Numbered from the stretch's first letter, positions 1 through 8,804 are shown. The stretch: 64,000 nt of DNA from JAJNBA01 sp036281075 (GCA_036281075.1 DASUPO010000113.1:1-64000); one strand, 5' to 3'. The notes: generated from the sequence alone by a model not told the origin. Numbers and translations: made by a program.

Positions 1-517
1 CCGACGTCATCCGCTGGAACTCGTCGAGATGTGCGCCGGTGTAGTGGGAGACGAGCATGCGGACGAGGTCGCCGTGCGTCCCGATCGCGACGCGGCCGCG
101 GGGGTGACGCGCCCGGATCCGCTCGATCTCGCCCAGGACGCGGGCCTCCGCGTCCACGAAGCCCTCGCCGCCCGGGAATCGGAATCGAGAGGGGTTGCGC
201 TGCACCATCTTCCAGAGCTTCGTCCGGCGCAGGGACGGCAGGGTCCGGCCCGTCCAGTCGCCCGTGTCCATCTCGGCCAGGGCCTCGGAGATCCGCAGCT
301 CGAGCCGCCGGGCGGCGGCGAGCGGCTCCATCGTGCCCACGCAGCGTTCCAGGGGGCTCGAGTACACGGCCGTGAGTCGGACGCCCTCGAAGCGCTCGAC
401 GAGCGCGGCCGCCTGCCGGCGGCCGCGCTCGTCGAGCTCGATCCCCGGCGTCCGGCCGTACATCCGCGAACCCGTCACGGCCGTCAGGCCGTGGCGGATC
501 AGGAACAGGGTCGTCAT
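1..517 (-). CDS. Histidine phosphatase family protein (3' end outside window)
   Basis: Phosphoglycerate-mutase-like phosphatase, cut by the left edge of the window (172 codons visible). The N-terminus has the phosphohistidine motif LIRHG, then an ERC motif near residue 58 and a second catalytic stretch GTHGD near residue 150, so both halves of the active site are present. It resembles actinobacterial proteins annotated as probable phosphomutases (MSMEG_4193 type), but the substrate cannot be told. The ATG at 517 lies 8 bases after a TATGCT hexamer, which supports this start and a leaderless message. It is divergent from ppx. Confidence 0.85.
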   Translation of the reverse strand, partial: MTTLFLIRHGLTAVTGSRMYGRTPGIELDERGRRQAAALVERFEGVRLTAVYSSPLERCVGTMEPLAAARRLELRISEALAEMDTGDWTGRTLPSLRRTKLWKMVQRNPSRFRFPGGEGFVDAEARVLGEIERIRARHPRGRVAIGTHGDLVRMLVSHYTGAHLDEFQRMTS

Positions 518-525
518 CGGTCGGG

Positions 526-531
526 AGCATA
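526..531 (-). promoter_or_regulatory. -10 element of histidine phosphatase gene
   Basis: TATGCT on the minus strand, ending 8 bases before the ATG at 517; spacing fits transcription starting at or next to the start codon. Confidence 0.5.
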
Positions 532-579
532 CGGTGGTCGATCGACGCCCTCGCTCCGGACCGTCCGCGTTCGCACGCG

Positions 580-2148
580 ATGCCGGTGTGGCACCATCGG
601 CGGGTGGAGGCGGTCCGAGCGGAGGTGGACGACCGACCGTTCGCGGTGGTGGACGTCGGCTCGAACTCCGCCCGGATGATCGTCTTCCGTTCGCGTCCCG
701 GCGAGCATCTCGACGTCCTCGAGGACGCGCGGGCGCCGCTGCGGCTCGGGCGGGAGCTCCGCGACGACGATCGTCTCGGGACCGAGGCGATCGATCGTGC
801 GGTTGCGGCGCTCCGGGACTTCCGCGCGATCGCCGACGCCGCGGACGCGCGGCGGATGATCGCCGTCGCGACGTCCGCCGTCCGCGAGGCGGCCGACGGC
901 GACGTCCTCGTCGCGCGCGCGAATGAGTTGGGCGTCCCCCTGCAGGTGATCGACGGGGACCTCGAGGCTCGGTTCGGCTTCCGGGGGGCTGTGCACGACC
1001 TGCCGGTCACGGACGGCGCCGCCGTGGACATCGGCGGCGGCAGCATGGAGCTCACGACGTTCCGAGACCGGCGGATCCGGCGCTCGTGGACCTTCCCGCT
1101 CGGGTCCCTCCGTGTGAGCGACCGCTTCCTCACCGAGGATCCGCCGTCGGACGGCGAGATCAAGGCGCTCCGCAAGGCGGCCAGGGCCGCGTTCGAGGAC
1201 GCGCGCGTCCCGGCCCTCGAGCGGAAGGACGCCCTGGTCGGCATCGGCGGGACGGTGCGGAACCTGGCGAAGCTGGATCTCCGGCGGACCGAGCATCCGC
1301 TCCCGCTGCTGCACGGCTATGAGCTCGCGGAGCCCGATCTCGTCGAGCTCGTCGACGACCTCGCCTCCCGCTCGATGAAGCGGCGCGCTCGGCTCCGGGG
1401 TCTGAACCCCGACCGCGCCGACTCGATCCTGGGGGGCGCCGTGGTCCTGCTCGCGACGTTGCGGCACCTGGACGCGGATCGCGTCGTGATCTCGAGTCGC
1501 GGCCTCCGGGAGGGGCTCGCCCTGGGCGACCCCACGACGCCTATCCCGACGGCGCGTGAGGTCCGCACGATCTCGGTCGCCACGCTCGCGGCTCGCTTCG
1601 CGACGTGGGAGGCCGAGCCGGCGGCTCGACGATCGTCGCTGGCGGCGCAGCTGTTCGAGGCGTTGGATCCCGACGCGGAGCCAGCGCTCGCCGAGCTGCT
1701 GGAGCACGCGGCGGTCCTGCTCGACGTGGGGAGGGCGATCGACTACTACGAGCGGTTCGAGCACGCCGCGATGATCGTCACGACGGCCGACCTTGCCGGG
1801 TTCCCGCACCGATCACTCGCCATCCTGTCCGCGATCCTGCGGTACGCGGGAGGGGAACAGAGCCTCGGGCCGTCCGCCCGGCTGATCGCGGCGAACGAGC
1901 GGCCGGCCGTCCGTCGCGCCGCGGTCGCCCTCGAGCTCGCCGAGGAGCTCCATCGACGGATCCCTCGGGACGAGGCCCCGGTCGTCCGGTGCCGGCCGGG
2001 GCGCAGGTTCGAGGTTGAGGCGCCGATGCCGGCCCCGTGGGACCCGCGAGGCGTCGCCGACCGCTTCCGCGCGGTCTTCCAGTCGAGGCTCGAGATCGTC
2101 CCCGCGCCGACCCCGCGGCCGTCCGCCTCGGTGATCCGGCCCGACTAG
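580..2148 (+). CDS. ppx: Exopolyphosphatase / Ppx-GppA phosphatase
   Basis: Predicted to remove terminal phosphates from polyphosphate, or to hydrolyse pppGpp; sequence alone does not separate the two. The N-terminal actin-like ATPase fold shows VVDVGSNSAR and the second phosphate loop DIGGGSMEL, followed by GIGGTVRNLA. The C-terminal 200 residues look like the HD-like helical domain of longer Ppx proteins. At 522 residues it is close to full-length Ppx. The GTG at 604 is an alternative start, with CACCAT six bases upstream. It converges on phoR, and the two stop codons share one CTAG. Its place beside phoR/pst and 7 kb from ppk supports a role in phosphate recovery. Confidence 0.88.
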   Translation: MPVWHHRRVEAVRAEVDDRPFAVVDVGSNSARMIVFRSRPGEHLDVLEDARAPLRLGRELRDDDRLGTEAIDRAVAALRDFRAIADAADARRMIAVATSAVREAADGDVLVARANELGVPLQVIDGDLEARFGFRGAVHDLPVTDGAAVDIGGGSMELTTFRDRRIRRSWTFPLGSLRVSDRFLTEDPPSDGEIKALRKAARAAFEDARVPALERKDALVGIGGTVRNLAKLDLRRTEHPLPLLHGYELAEPDLVELVDDLASRSMKRRARLRGLNPDRADSILGGAVVLLATLRHLDADRVVISSRGLREGLALGDPTTPIPTAREVRTISVATLAARFATWEAEPAARRSSLAAQLFEALDPDAEPALAELLEHAAVLLDVGRAIDYYERFEHAAMIVTTADLAGFPHRSLAILSAILRYAGGEQSLGPSARLIAANERPAVRRAAVALELAEELHRRIPRDEAPVVRCRPGRRFEVEAPMPAPWDPRGVADRFRAVFQSRLEIVPAPTPRPSASVIRPD

Positions 2149-3311
2149 CCGGACGGAGGCGAGGTCCGACCGGCGACCGGGAGCCGGACACGGAAGGTCG
2201 TTCCGAGTCCGAGCTCGCTCTCGACCTCGATCGTGCCGCCGTGGTTCTCGACGACGTGCTTCACGATCGCGAGACCGAGCCCCGTCCCCCCCGTCTCCCT
2301 CGCTCGCGCCCGATCCACGCGGTAGAAGCGCTCGAAGACGCGCGACGTCTCGCGCGACGGGATCCCGATCCCGGTGTCGCCCACGGCCAGCTCCACGCCT
2401 CCGTCGACCCGCTCGACGTCGACCGTCACCTTCCCGCCCTCGTGGCTGTAGCGGATCGCGTTGTCGATCAGGTTCCGGAGCAGCAGGGCGAGGTCCCGAT
2501 GGGATCCGCGGACGTCCGGCTGGTCGGCGGCGCGGACCTCCACCGTCACGCCGGCGCGATCGGCGGCTTCGTTCAGCCGCTGGGCCTCTTCGCGCGCCGT
2601 CGCGCCGAGCGACACGACCTCGGCCAGGGCGCTCCCGGTTTCGAGACGCGACAGATCGAGCAGATCCTGCACGATCCGGGAGAGTCGCACGGCCTCGCGC
2701 TCCAACTGGCCGGCGAACCTCGGAACGGCCGCCGGGTCGTCCCGAGCCGCGTGCCCGAGCGTCTCCGCCGCGGCCTGGATCGTCGCGGCCGGCGTCTTCA
2801 GCTCGTGCGAGGCGTTGGCGACGAAGTCTCGGCGCATGGCCTCGAGCCGCCGCCGCTCGGTCACGTCGCGGACGACGACGAGCGTCGCGCCGTCGGTGGC
2901 GGGCGTGATCGCCACGTTCAGCCATCGGGCGGGGACGCCGGTCTCGATCTCGACCGCGATCGGCGTCCCCCGGGCCCGGCACTCCTCGATCGCCCCGCGC
3001 AGCGCGAGCGGCAGGATCGAGGTGAGGGAGGTGGGCACGGAGGCGAGGTGTCGGGACACGGCCTCGTTCGTGAAGGCCACGGAGCCGTCCCCGGCGATCA
3101 ACAGGATCCCGTCCTGCATCGTGGACAGGACGAGGTCCCGGCCGCTGCGTTCCTCGTCCGCGCGGCGACGGTCCTCGTCGAGGGTCGCCTGGGCCGTGAG
3201 CGCTCGCGCGTGCCACGCCGCCGACGAACGGGAGGCCCGACGCCAGCCGACGATCGCGGCGACGGCGGCGGCCAGCGCCGCTGCCGTCGCAGCGATCGCC
3301 CAGCCGTCCAT
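2145..3311 (-). CDS. phoR: Phosphate-sensing histidine kinase PhoR (SenX3-like)
   Basis: Membrane sensor kinase expected to phosphorylate the response regulator encoded at 8103-8804. One N-terminal membrane helix (about residues 3-23) is followed by a PAS-like region (about 60-150), a HisKA domain with His169 in ASHELKTP, and a HATPase domain with NAIRYS, GDTGIGIP and GTGLGLAIV boxes. There is no large extracellular domain, as in PhoR/SenX3 kinases that read phosphate through Pst and PhoU. The gene is divergent from pstS and shares its regulatory region, while its partner regulator sits at the far end of the pst operon. ATG at 3311 is six bases after a TACACT hexamer. Confidence 0.9.
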   Translation of the reverse strand: MDGWAIAATAAALAAAVAAIVGWRRASRSSAAWHARALTAQATLDEDRRRADEERSGRDLVLSTMQDGILLIAGDGSVAFTNEAVSRHLASVPTSLTSILPLALRGAIEECRARGTPIAVEIETGVPARWLNVAITPATDGATLVVVRDVTERRRLEAMRRDFVANASHELKTPAATIQAAAETLGHAARDDPAAVPRFAGQLEREAVRLSRIVQDLLDLSRLETGSALAEVVSLGATAREEAQRLNEAADRAGVTVEVRAADQPDVRGSHRDLALLLRNLIDNAIRYSHEGGKVTVDVERVDGGVELAVGDTGIGIPSRETSRVFERFYRVDRARARETGGTGLGLAIVKHVVENHGGTIEVESELGLGTTFRVRLPVAGRTSPPSG

Positions 3312-3317
3312 GCGGGC

Positions 3318-3323
3318 AGTGTA
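3318..3323 (-). promoter_or_regulatory. -10 element of phoR
   Basis: TACACT on the minus strand, six bases before the phoR ATG. The expected -35 position falls inside the repeats at 3331-3360. Confidence 0.5.
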
Positions 3324-3330
3324 GGCCCGC

Positions 3331-3360
3331 GTTCATCCGGTTCATCCCGTGTTCCATCTT
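3331..3360. promoter_or_regulatory. PHO-box-like direct repeats near phoR
   Basis: Three successive units beginning GTTCATCCG, GTTCATCCCGT and GTTCCATCTT, stepping 9 and 11 bases. They resemble the GTTCA-type 11-base direct repeats bound by actinobacterial PhoP. They cover the expected -35 region of phoR, so autoregulation is likely. Confidence 0.55.
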
Positions 3361-3419
3361 CCGGCGGTCGCCGAGAAGGACGACCACGCCACGGACATGC
3401 ACTCGGGTAACGGCCTGCC

Positions 3420-3441
3420 GTTCATCCGACGTTCACCTCGA
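3420..3441 (+). promoter_or_regulatory. PHO box of the pst operon
   Basis: Two adjoining 11-base units, GTTCATCCGAC and GTTCACCTCGA, end a few bases upstream of the expected -35 position of the pstS promoter. This is the usual placement for activation by phosphorylated PhoP/PhoB under phosphate starvation. Confidence 0.65.
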
Positions 3442-3468
3442 CGCCACGGCGCGGCCATCGCCCCTGCC

Positions 3469-3474
3469 TAGCAT
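3469..3474 (+). promoter_or_regulatory. -10 element of pstS
   Basis: TAGCAT, followed by a leader of about 30 bases carrying a GGAGGGGG ribosome binding site before the pstS ATG. Unlike many genes in the window, this transcript has a leader. Confidence 0.45.
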
Positions 3475-3506
3475 CCAGCGCGTATCCGACCGCACGGAGG
3501 GGGAGC

Positions 3507-4532
3507 ATGGTGGGGAAGGAGCGGTGGGGGATCCGTCTGGCTGGCTTGGCTGTGTTCGCGCTCGTCGTCGCGGCCTGCGGCGGCGACGACGGTGGGACGG
3601 ACGCGTCGGTCGAGGAGGGCCTGACGGGCTCGATCTCGATCTCGGGCAGCTCCACGGTGGAGCCGATCTCCGCCCTCGTGGCCGAGCTCTTCAATGATCC
3701 GAACCCGGACGTGCGGATCACGGTCCAGGGACCAGGGACCGGGGACGGGTTCGAACTGTTCTGCCAAGGTGAGATCGCGATCGCGGACGCCTCGCGCCGG
3801 ATCGACGAGGAGGAGGTCGCGGCCTGCGAGGCCGGCGGCATCTCGTACCAAGAGCTCGAGGTCGCGCTCGACGGGATCGCGGTGGTGGTGAACGCCGAGA
3901 GCCCGATCGAGTGCCTGACGCCGGCCGACCTCTACGCGATCTTCGGCCCGGCGTCGGACGGGATCGACTCCGCCGCCGACGCGAACGCCCTTTCCCAGGA
4001 GGTCGGCGGCGCCGGCGACATCCCCGACCAGGACCTCGAGGTGACGGCGCCCGGCGAGGAGTCCGGGACCTACGACGCGTTCATCGAGCTCTCGGGGATC
4101 CCCGACCTCGCGGTGGAGAACGGTGTCGCGGAGGACGCGTCCGAGGCGCTCCGAGGCGACTACACGTCGTCCCCGAACGACAACGTGATCATCCAGGCGA
4201 TGGAAGGCAGCCCGAACGCGATCGGGTTCGTCGGCTTCGCCTTCGCCGAAGAGGCCGGTGACGCGGTCAAGGAGGTCGCGATCGACGCCGGCGGCGGATG
4301 CGTCGCTCCCACCGCGGAGACGATCGCGGACGGCACCTATCCGCTGTCCCGATCGCTCTACATCTACCCGAACACCGATATGGCGACGGACGACGATGCC
4401 CTCAAGGCCTTCGTCGACTACTACCTGACCGAAGACGGCCTCGTCGCGGCGGTCGAGGAGGCCGGGTACATCGTGCTCCCGACCGAGCGGCAGGACGCGA
4501 CGGCGTCCGCGTGGGCGTCCGCCGTCTCATGA
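3507..4532 (+). CDS. pstS: Phosphate ABC transporter substrate-binding lipoprotein PstS
   Basis: Extracytoplasmic phosphate receptor of the Pst transporter. The first 25 residues are a lipoprotein signal peptide ending in the lipobox LVVAAC, so the protein is anchored to the outer face of the membrane by its lipidated cysteine. The mature N-terminus has the PstS hallmark GSSTV, and the typical phosphate-loop regions GTGDGF and EESGTY follow. The 341-residue length is normal. It is first in pstSCAB-phoU-phoB, preceded by a PHO box and a clear ribosome binding site, and separated from pstC by 83 bases holding a strong hairpin. Confidence 0.95.
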   Translation: MVGKERWGIRLAGLAVFALVVAACGGDDGGTDASVEEGLTGSISISGSSTVEPISALVAELFNDPNPDVRITVQGPGTGDGFELFCQGEIAIADASRRIDEEEVAACEAGGISYQELEVALDGIAVVVNAESPIECLTPADLYAIFGPASDGIDSAADANALSQEVGGAGDIPDQDLEVTAPGEESGTYDAFIELSGIPDLAVENGVAEDASEALRGDYTSSPNDNVIIQAMEGSPNAIGFVGFAFAEEAGDAVKEVAIDAGGGCVAPTAETIADGTYPLSRSLYIYPNTDMATDDDALKAFVDYYLTEDGLVAAVEEAGYIVLPTERQDATASAWASAVS

Positions 4533-4548
4533 CGTCGAGTCCCCGATC

Positions 4549-4584
4549 GGGTGAGCGACGCCGCCGGCGCGGCGGCGCTCACCC
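4549..4584 (+). other. Strong hairpin between pstS and pstC
   Basis: Stem of eight base pairs (4549-4556 with 4577-4584) continued by six G-C pairs (4560-4565 with 4571-4576), with a three-base bulge and a five-base loop. There is no U tract. It may protect the pstS 3' end or attenuate transcription, giving more PstS than membrane components. Confidence 0.6.
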
Positions 4585-4600
4585 CTTCGCCCGCGAGCGA

Positions 4601-4606
4601 TAGGCT
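4601..4606 (+). promoter_or_regulatory. Possible internal -10 element before pstC
   Basis: TAGGCT, nine bases before the pstC ATG and just after the intergenic hairpin. It could start a leaderless pstCAB-phoU-phoB message independent of the PHO-box promoter. Confidence 0.35.
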
Positions 4607-4615
4607 CACCGCCCG

Positions 4616-5566
4616 ATGGCCGCCACCGTCGTCACGCCGGCTGGGGACGTCCGGCGGTCCCTCTCGGGGAACCCTCGACGGCGGCGCAAGGAGCGGTCGA
4701 TCCACGGACTCCTGGTCGTCGCGGCGGGACTCTCGATCCTCGTGAGCATCGGGATCCTGCTCGCCCTGGCGTTCCGTGCCGTCAGCTTCCTGTCCGACGT
4801 CCAGCTGGGCGCGCTGTGGTCCGGGACGTGGCGGCCTCGTCAGGGACAGTTCGACCTGATCGCGCTGTTCCTCGGATCCGCGATCGTGACGGGCACCGCG
4901 ATGCTCGTGGCCACGCCGCTCGGCCTCGGATCCGCGATCTATCTGTCCGAGTACGCTCGTCCACGCGCCCGTCGCGCCTTGAAGCCGATCATCGAGACCC
5001 TCGCCGGGATCCCGAGCGTCGTGATCGGATTCTTCGCGCTCGCGGTGATCAACCCGACGATCGTGCAGGGGCTCTTCGGGGCCACGAGCCCGTTCACGAT
5101 GTTGGCCGCGGGGATCGGCGTGGGGATCCTCACCGTCCCGTTGATCGCCTCCGTTGCGGAAGACGCGATGCACGCGGTCCCCGGCGCACTTCGCGAGGCC
5201 GCGTACGGGATCGGGGCGCCTCGGCGCACGGTCACGATCCGCGTCGTGTTCCCGGCGGCGATCTCCGGGATCGTGGCCGCGCTGATCCTCGGGATCTCCC
5301 GGGCGGTCGGGGAGACGATGGTGGTCGCGATCGCCGCCGGCGCCGTGGGCAACGCGACGCGCACGATCGACCCGCTCGAGCCGGGGCAGACGTTCACCGC
5401 CGCTACCGCGTCGCTCGCGATCGGGTCCGACCAGGTCCGGACATCCGGGTCGGGGCTGAACGCGTTCGAGGTCCTCTACCTCCTCGGCGCGATCCTGTTC
5501 CTGTTCACGCTCGTGCTCAACGTCACGAGCGAGCGGGTCGTCCGGCGGGTCCGGAGGGACTATTGA
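4616..5566 (+). CDS. pstC: Phosphate ABC transporter permease PstC
   Basis: One of two inner-membrane permeases of the Pst complex. The 316-residue protein has a basic N-terminal tail, a first membrane helix at about residues 35-60 and five more hydrophobic segments. The BPD_transp_1 signature EAAYGIGAPRRT marks the cytoplasmic loop that docks on PstB, and AGIPSVVIGFFAL is typical of PstC/PstA. Its stop overlaps the pstA start by one base (TGATG), indicating coupled translation. Confidence 0.95.
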   Translation: MAATVVTPAGDVRRSLSGNPRRRRKERSIHGLLVVAAGLSILVSIGILLALAFRAVSFLSDVQLGALWSGTWRPRQGQFDLIALFLGSAIVTGTAMLVATPLGLGSAIYLSEYARPRARRALKPIIETLAGIPSVVIGFFALAVINPTIVQGLFGATSPFTMLAAGIGVGILTVPLIASVAEDAMHAVPGALREAAYGIGAPRRTVTIRVVFPAAISGIVAALILGISRAVGETMVVAIAAGAVGNATRTIDPLEPGQTFTAATASLAIGSDQVRTSGSGLNAFEVLYLLGAILFLFTLVLNVTSERVVRRVRRDY

Positions 5567-6513
5567 TGACGGTCGCCGGCGCGGCTGCGTCCCGCTCCAC
5601 GGTGGAGCTCGCGCTCCGAGGGAAGCGCCGCGACGTCGCGAGCCGCGTGTTCTCGGGCCTCTTGCTGTCGTCCCTCCTCCTGTCGCTCTTCATCCTCGTC
5701 GCGCTCCTCGTCAGCGTGCTCGTGGACGCGTGGCCGGTGCTGTCCACCCGAGGTGTCGACTTCCTGAACGGGAACCTGTCGAGGTTCGAGAGCCGGGCCG
5801 GTGTCCGCCAGGGATTGATCGGATCGCTGATCCTGATCGGGTTCGTGGCGGTGATCGCCGTCCCGCTGGGGATCGCCGCGGCCGTGTACCTACAGGAGTA
5901 CGCGCGCGACACGAGCCGGATCAACCGCGTCCTGATCGCGAACATCCGGAACCTCGCCGGGGTGCCGTCGATCGTCTACGGGATCCTCGGCCTCGTGGTC
6001 TTCGCCCAGGCGCTCCGCGGGATCACGGGACCGCAGAGTAACGGCCTGAGCTACATCTCCGGCGGGCTGACCCTGGCCGTGCTCGTGATGCCGTTCATGA
6101 TCATCATCACGATGGAGGCGCTCCGCGCCGTTCCCCGGAGCATCCGGGAAGCGGCGTACGGCGTCGGGGCGACGCGGTGGGAGGTGGTCCGCAGCCACGT
6201 GCTGCCGTACGCCGCCCCCGGCATCTTCACCGGGGCGATCCTCGCCCTGGCGCGCGCCTTCGGCGAGACGGCGCCGCTCCTTGTCGTCGGCTCCGTCACC
6301 GGCTACCTCTCAGCGGGCGGCGGTGGGAACGTGCTCGAGACCTTGCAAGGTCCCTACACCGCTCTTCCCACGATCATCTTCGCCTGGTCTCGGGAGGCGG
6401 GCGACGAGTGGGCCCAGCTGACGGCTGCCGCGATCGTGGTGCTGCTCGTCGTGATCCTCGTCGTCAATCTGGCGGCGATCCTGCTGAGGAACCGGTATGA
6501 GCGGAAGTGGTGA
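5566..6513 (+). CDS. pstA: Phosphate ABC transporter permease PstA
   Basis: Second permease of the Pst channel, 315 residues. The start is the ATG overlapping the pstC stop; a longer open frame upstream is only read-through. It shows six predicted helices, the AGVPSIVYGILGL motif typical of PstA, and the coupling loop EAAYGVGATRWE. It runs 17 bases into the assigned pstB start. Confidence 0.95.
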   Translation: MTVAGAAASRSTVELALRGKRRDVASRVFSGLLLSSLLLSLFILVALLVSVLVDAWPVLSTRGVDFLNGNLSRFESRAGVRQGLIGSLILIGFVAVIAVPLGIAAAVYLQEYARDTSRINRVLIANIRNLAGVPSIVYGILGLVVFAQALRGITGPQSNGLSYISGGLTLAVLVMPFMIIITMEALRAVPRSIREAAYGVGATRWEVVRSHVLPYAAPGIFTGAILALARAFGETAPLLVVGSVTGYLSAGGGGNVLETLQGPYTALPTIIFAWSREAGDEWAQLTAAAIVVLLVVILVVNLAAILLRNRYERKW

Positions 6514-7417
6514 GGTAGATGGAGCTCTCGGAGGTGGCGCGGGTGCCCGAGGCGGGCAAGCTGGGGGGACGAACGCGGAGGAGGTGGGACCGAGGGTGGC
6601 GGTGAGGACGCCGGAGCAGACCGAGGCGCGGGACGCGTTGCGCGAGACGATCTTCGACGCCCGCGACGTCTCCGTGCACTACGGTGCGTTCCGCGCCGTG
6701 CGCGACATCACGATCTCGATCGCCCGCAACGAGATCACCGCGTTGATCGGGCCATCCGGCTGCGGGAAGACGACGTTCCTCCGGTGCCTGAACCGGATGA
6801 ACGACCTGATCGAGGGCGCTCGGGTCGAGGGCACGATCCTCTACCACGGCGTCGATCTCTACCAGGAGGGCGTCGATCCCGTCGAGGTCCGGCGGCGCAT
6901 CGGGATGGTCTTCCAGAAGCCCAACCCGTTCCCGAAGTCGATCTACGACAACGTCGCGTTCGGACCGAAGATCGCGGGGTTCAAAGGCAACATGGACGAC
7001 CTGGTGGAAGAGTCGCTGCATCGCGCCGCCCTGTGGGACGAGGTCAGGAACAAACTCAGGGACTCGGGGATGACGCTGTCCGGCGGGCAGCAGCAGCGCT
7101 TGTGCATCGCGCGCGCGATCGCGACCAGGCCCGACGTGATCCTGATGGACGAGCCCTGCTCGGCCCTCGACCCGATCGCGACGTCGAAGATCGAGGACCT
7201 GATGCGCGATCTGATGTCGGAGTACACGATCGTGATCGTCACGCACAACATGCAGCAGGCCGCGCGGGTCTCGGACCGCACCGCCTTCTTCACCGTCGAC
7301 GTCGCCGAGGACGGCCACCGGACGGGCCACATCGTCGAGTTCGATCGGACCGAGGCGATCTTCACGAAGCCCTCGGACCAGCGCACGGAGGACTACGTCA
7401 CCGGGAGGTTCGGATGA
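6497..7417 (+). CDS. pstB: Phosphate ABC transporter ATP-binding protein PstB
   Basis: ATPase that drives phosphate import. Walker A GPSGCGKTT, Q-loop FQKPNPFP, signature LSGGQQQR, Walker B VILMDEP and switch histidine in VTHNM are all intact. From the ATG at 6497 the protein has 306 residues, about 50 more than usual; the first 35 are Gly-rich and lack conservation features. GTG codons at 6584, 6596 or 6602 would give a more normal length, so the N-terminus is uncertain. The stop overlaps the phoU start (ATGA). Confidence 0.94.
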   Translation: MSGSGEVDGALGGGAGARGGQAGGTNAEEVGPRVAVRTPEQTEARDALRETIFDARDVSVHYGAFRAVRDITISIARNEITALIGPSGCGKTTFLRCLNRMNDLIEGARVEGTILYHGVDLYQEGVDPVEVRRRIGMVFQKPNPFPKSIYDNVAFGPKIAGFKGNMDDLVEESLHRAALWDEVRNKLRDSGMTLSGGQQQRLCIARAIATRPDVILMDEPCSALDPIATSKIEDLMRDLMSEYTIVIVTHNMQQAARVSDRTAFFTVDVAEDGHRTGHIVEFDRTEAIFTKPSDQRTEDYVTGRFG

Positions 7418-8106
7418 CCCGGGAGCACTTCCACGAGCAGCTGGAACAGGTCGAGCTGGACCTGCTCTCGATGGGTGAACTCGCGTCGGCGGCGATCCAG
7501 CGATCGGTCGCGGCGCTGGTTCACCACGACGACGAGGGGGCGGAGGCCGTGATCCGCGACGACGACGCGATCGACGACCTCTACCTGCGGATCGACATGG
7601 GCGTCCTCGAGATGCTCGCGCTCCAGTCGCCCGTGGCCACCCAGCTCCGGCTCGTCTCGGCGATCCTCCACAGTTGCCTCCACCTGGAGCGGATCGGTGA
7701 CCAGGCCGTGAACATCGCGAAGCTCTACCTGGCGACGCAGGACCTGCCGCCCAGCCAGACGCTGCTCCAGCAGCTGGACGAGATGGGGACGCACGTCGTG
7801 AACATGATCCGCACCGTGATGGAGGCGTTCCGCGCCCGCGACCTCGAGCTCTGCCTGAAGCTCCCGAAGCTCGACGACCCGGTGGATCGGCTGAACCGCG
7901 CGACGCACCTGGAGGCGCTGAAGCTCGCCGACGACCCCCGCGCGCTCGACTGGGGGCTGCACATGAACCTCGCGGCCCGCGCGCTCGAACGGGTCGGCGA
8001 CAACGCCGTCGACATCGCGGAGCAGGTGGGGTTCCTGATCACCGGTGAGTTCCGGGAGTTCACCGATGCGTCGCACGACGTCACGGTCACGGAGGGGGAG
8101 GAGTGA
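7414..8106 (+). CDS. phoU: Phosphate signalling protein PhoU
   Basis: Negative regulator that links Pst transport state to the PhoR kinase. The 230-residue all-helical protein contains two PhoU repeats, each with an acidic metal-binding signature: ERIGDQAVNIA near residue 90 and ERVGDNAVDIAE near residue 195. The ATG overlaps the pstB stop by four bases and the gene's own stop overlaps the GTG start of the response regulator by four bases, so pstB, phoU and phoB are translationally chained. Confidence 0.95.
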   Translation: MTREHFHEQLEQVELDLLSMGELASAAIQRSVAALVHHDDEGAEAVIRDDDAIDDLYLRIDMGVLEMLALQSPVATQLRLVSAILHSCLHLERIGDQAVNIAKLYLATQDLPPSQTLLQQLDEMGTHVVNMIRTVMEAFRARDLELCLKLPKLDDPVDRLNRATHLEALKLADDPRALDWGLHMNLAARALERVGDNAVDIAEQVGFLITGEFREFTDASHDVTVTEGEE

Positions 8107-8804
8107 GCGGCGACGGAGGAGCCACCCGCATCCTGGTCGTCGAGGACGAGGGATCGCTCGCGGACACGGTCCGCTACAGCCTCGAGCGCGAGGGCTACGT
8201 CGTCGCGATCGCGTCGGACGGGCGCCGGGCCTTGGATCGGTTCCAGACCGAGCACCCGTCGCTCGTGATCCTCGACCTGATGTTGCCCGAGATGTCCGGG
8301 CTCGACGTTTGCCGGCAGATCCGCCAGGTGTCCACGGTCCCGATCATCATGGTCACGGCCAAGGACTCCGAGGCGGACAAGGTCTCCGGACTCGAGATCG
8401 GGGCCGACGACTACGTCACGAAGCCGTTCTCGGTGCGTGAGCTCGTCTCCCGGGTCCGCGCGCATCTCCGGCGCGCGGGGATGCGCGAGGAGGCGCCCGC
8501 CGACGAGATCCTCATCGGCGGCCCGGTCGAGCTCGACACCGCGAAGCACGAGGTGGTCGTGCGGGGAGAACGGATCGGCTTCCCCCCCAAGGAGTTCGAG
8601 CTCCTGGAAACGTTCCTGCGACGGCAGGGGCGACTCCTGACTCGCGACTACCTGATCGAAGAGGTCTGGGGCCCCGGGTACTTCGGGGACACGAAGACCC
8701 TGGACGTGCACATCAAGCGGATCCGGAACAAGGTGGAGGAGGACCCGCACAAGCCCGCCCACGTCGTGACGATCCGCGGGCTCGGATACAAGTTCGTCGG
8801 CTGA
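8103..8804 (+). CDS. phoB: OmpR/PhoB-family response regulator of the phosphate system
   Basis: DNA-binding response regulator (PhoP/RegX3 type), likely activated by the kinase at 2145-3311. The receiver domain has the acidic pair VEDE, phospho-acceptor Asp58 in ILDLMLPEMSG, and the switch lysine in VTAKD. The C-terminal winged helix shows FELLETF and the recognition region DVHIKRIRNKVEE. The GTG start overlaps the phoU stop. The likely binding sites are the repeats at 3331-3360 and 3420-3441. Confidence 0.92.
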   Translation: MSGDGGATRILVVEDEGSLADTVRYSLEREGYVVAIASDGRRALDRFQTEHPSLVILDLMLPEMSGLDVCRQIRQVSTVPIIMVTAKDSEADKVSGLEIGADDYVTKPFSVRELVSRVRAHLRRAGMREEAPADEILIGGPVELDTAKHEVVVRGERIGFPPKEFELLETFLRRQGRLLTRDYLIEEVWGPGYFGDTKTLDVHIKRIRNKVEEDPHKPAHVVTIRGLGYKFVG

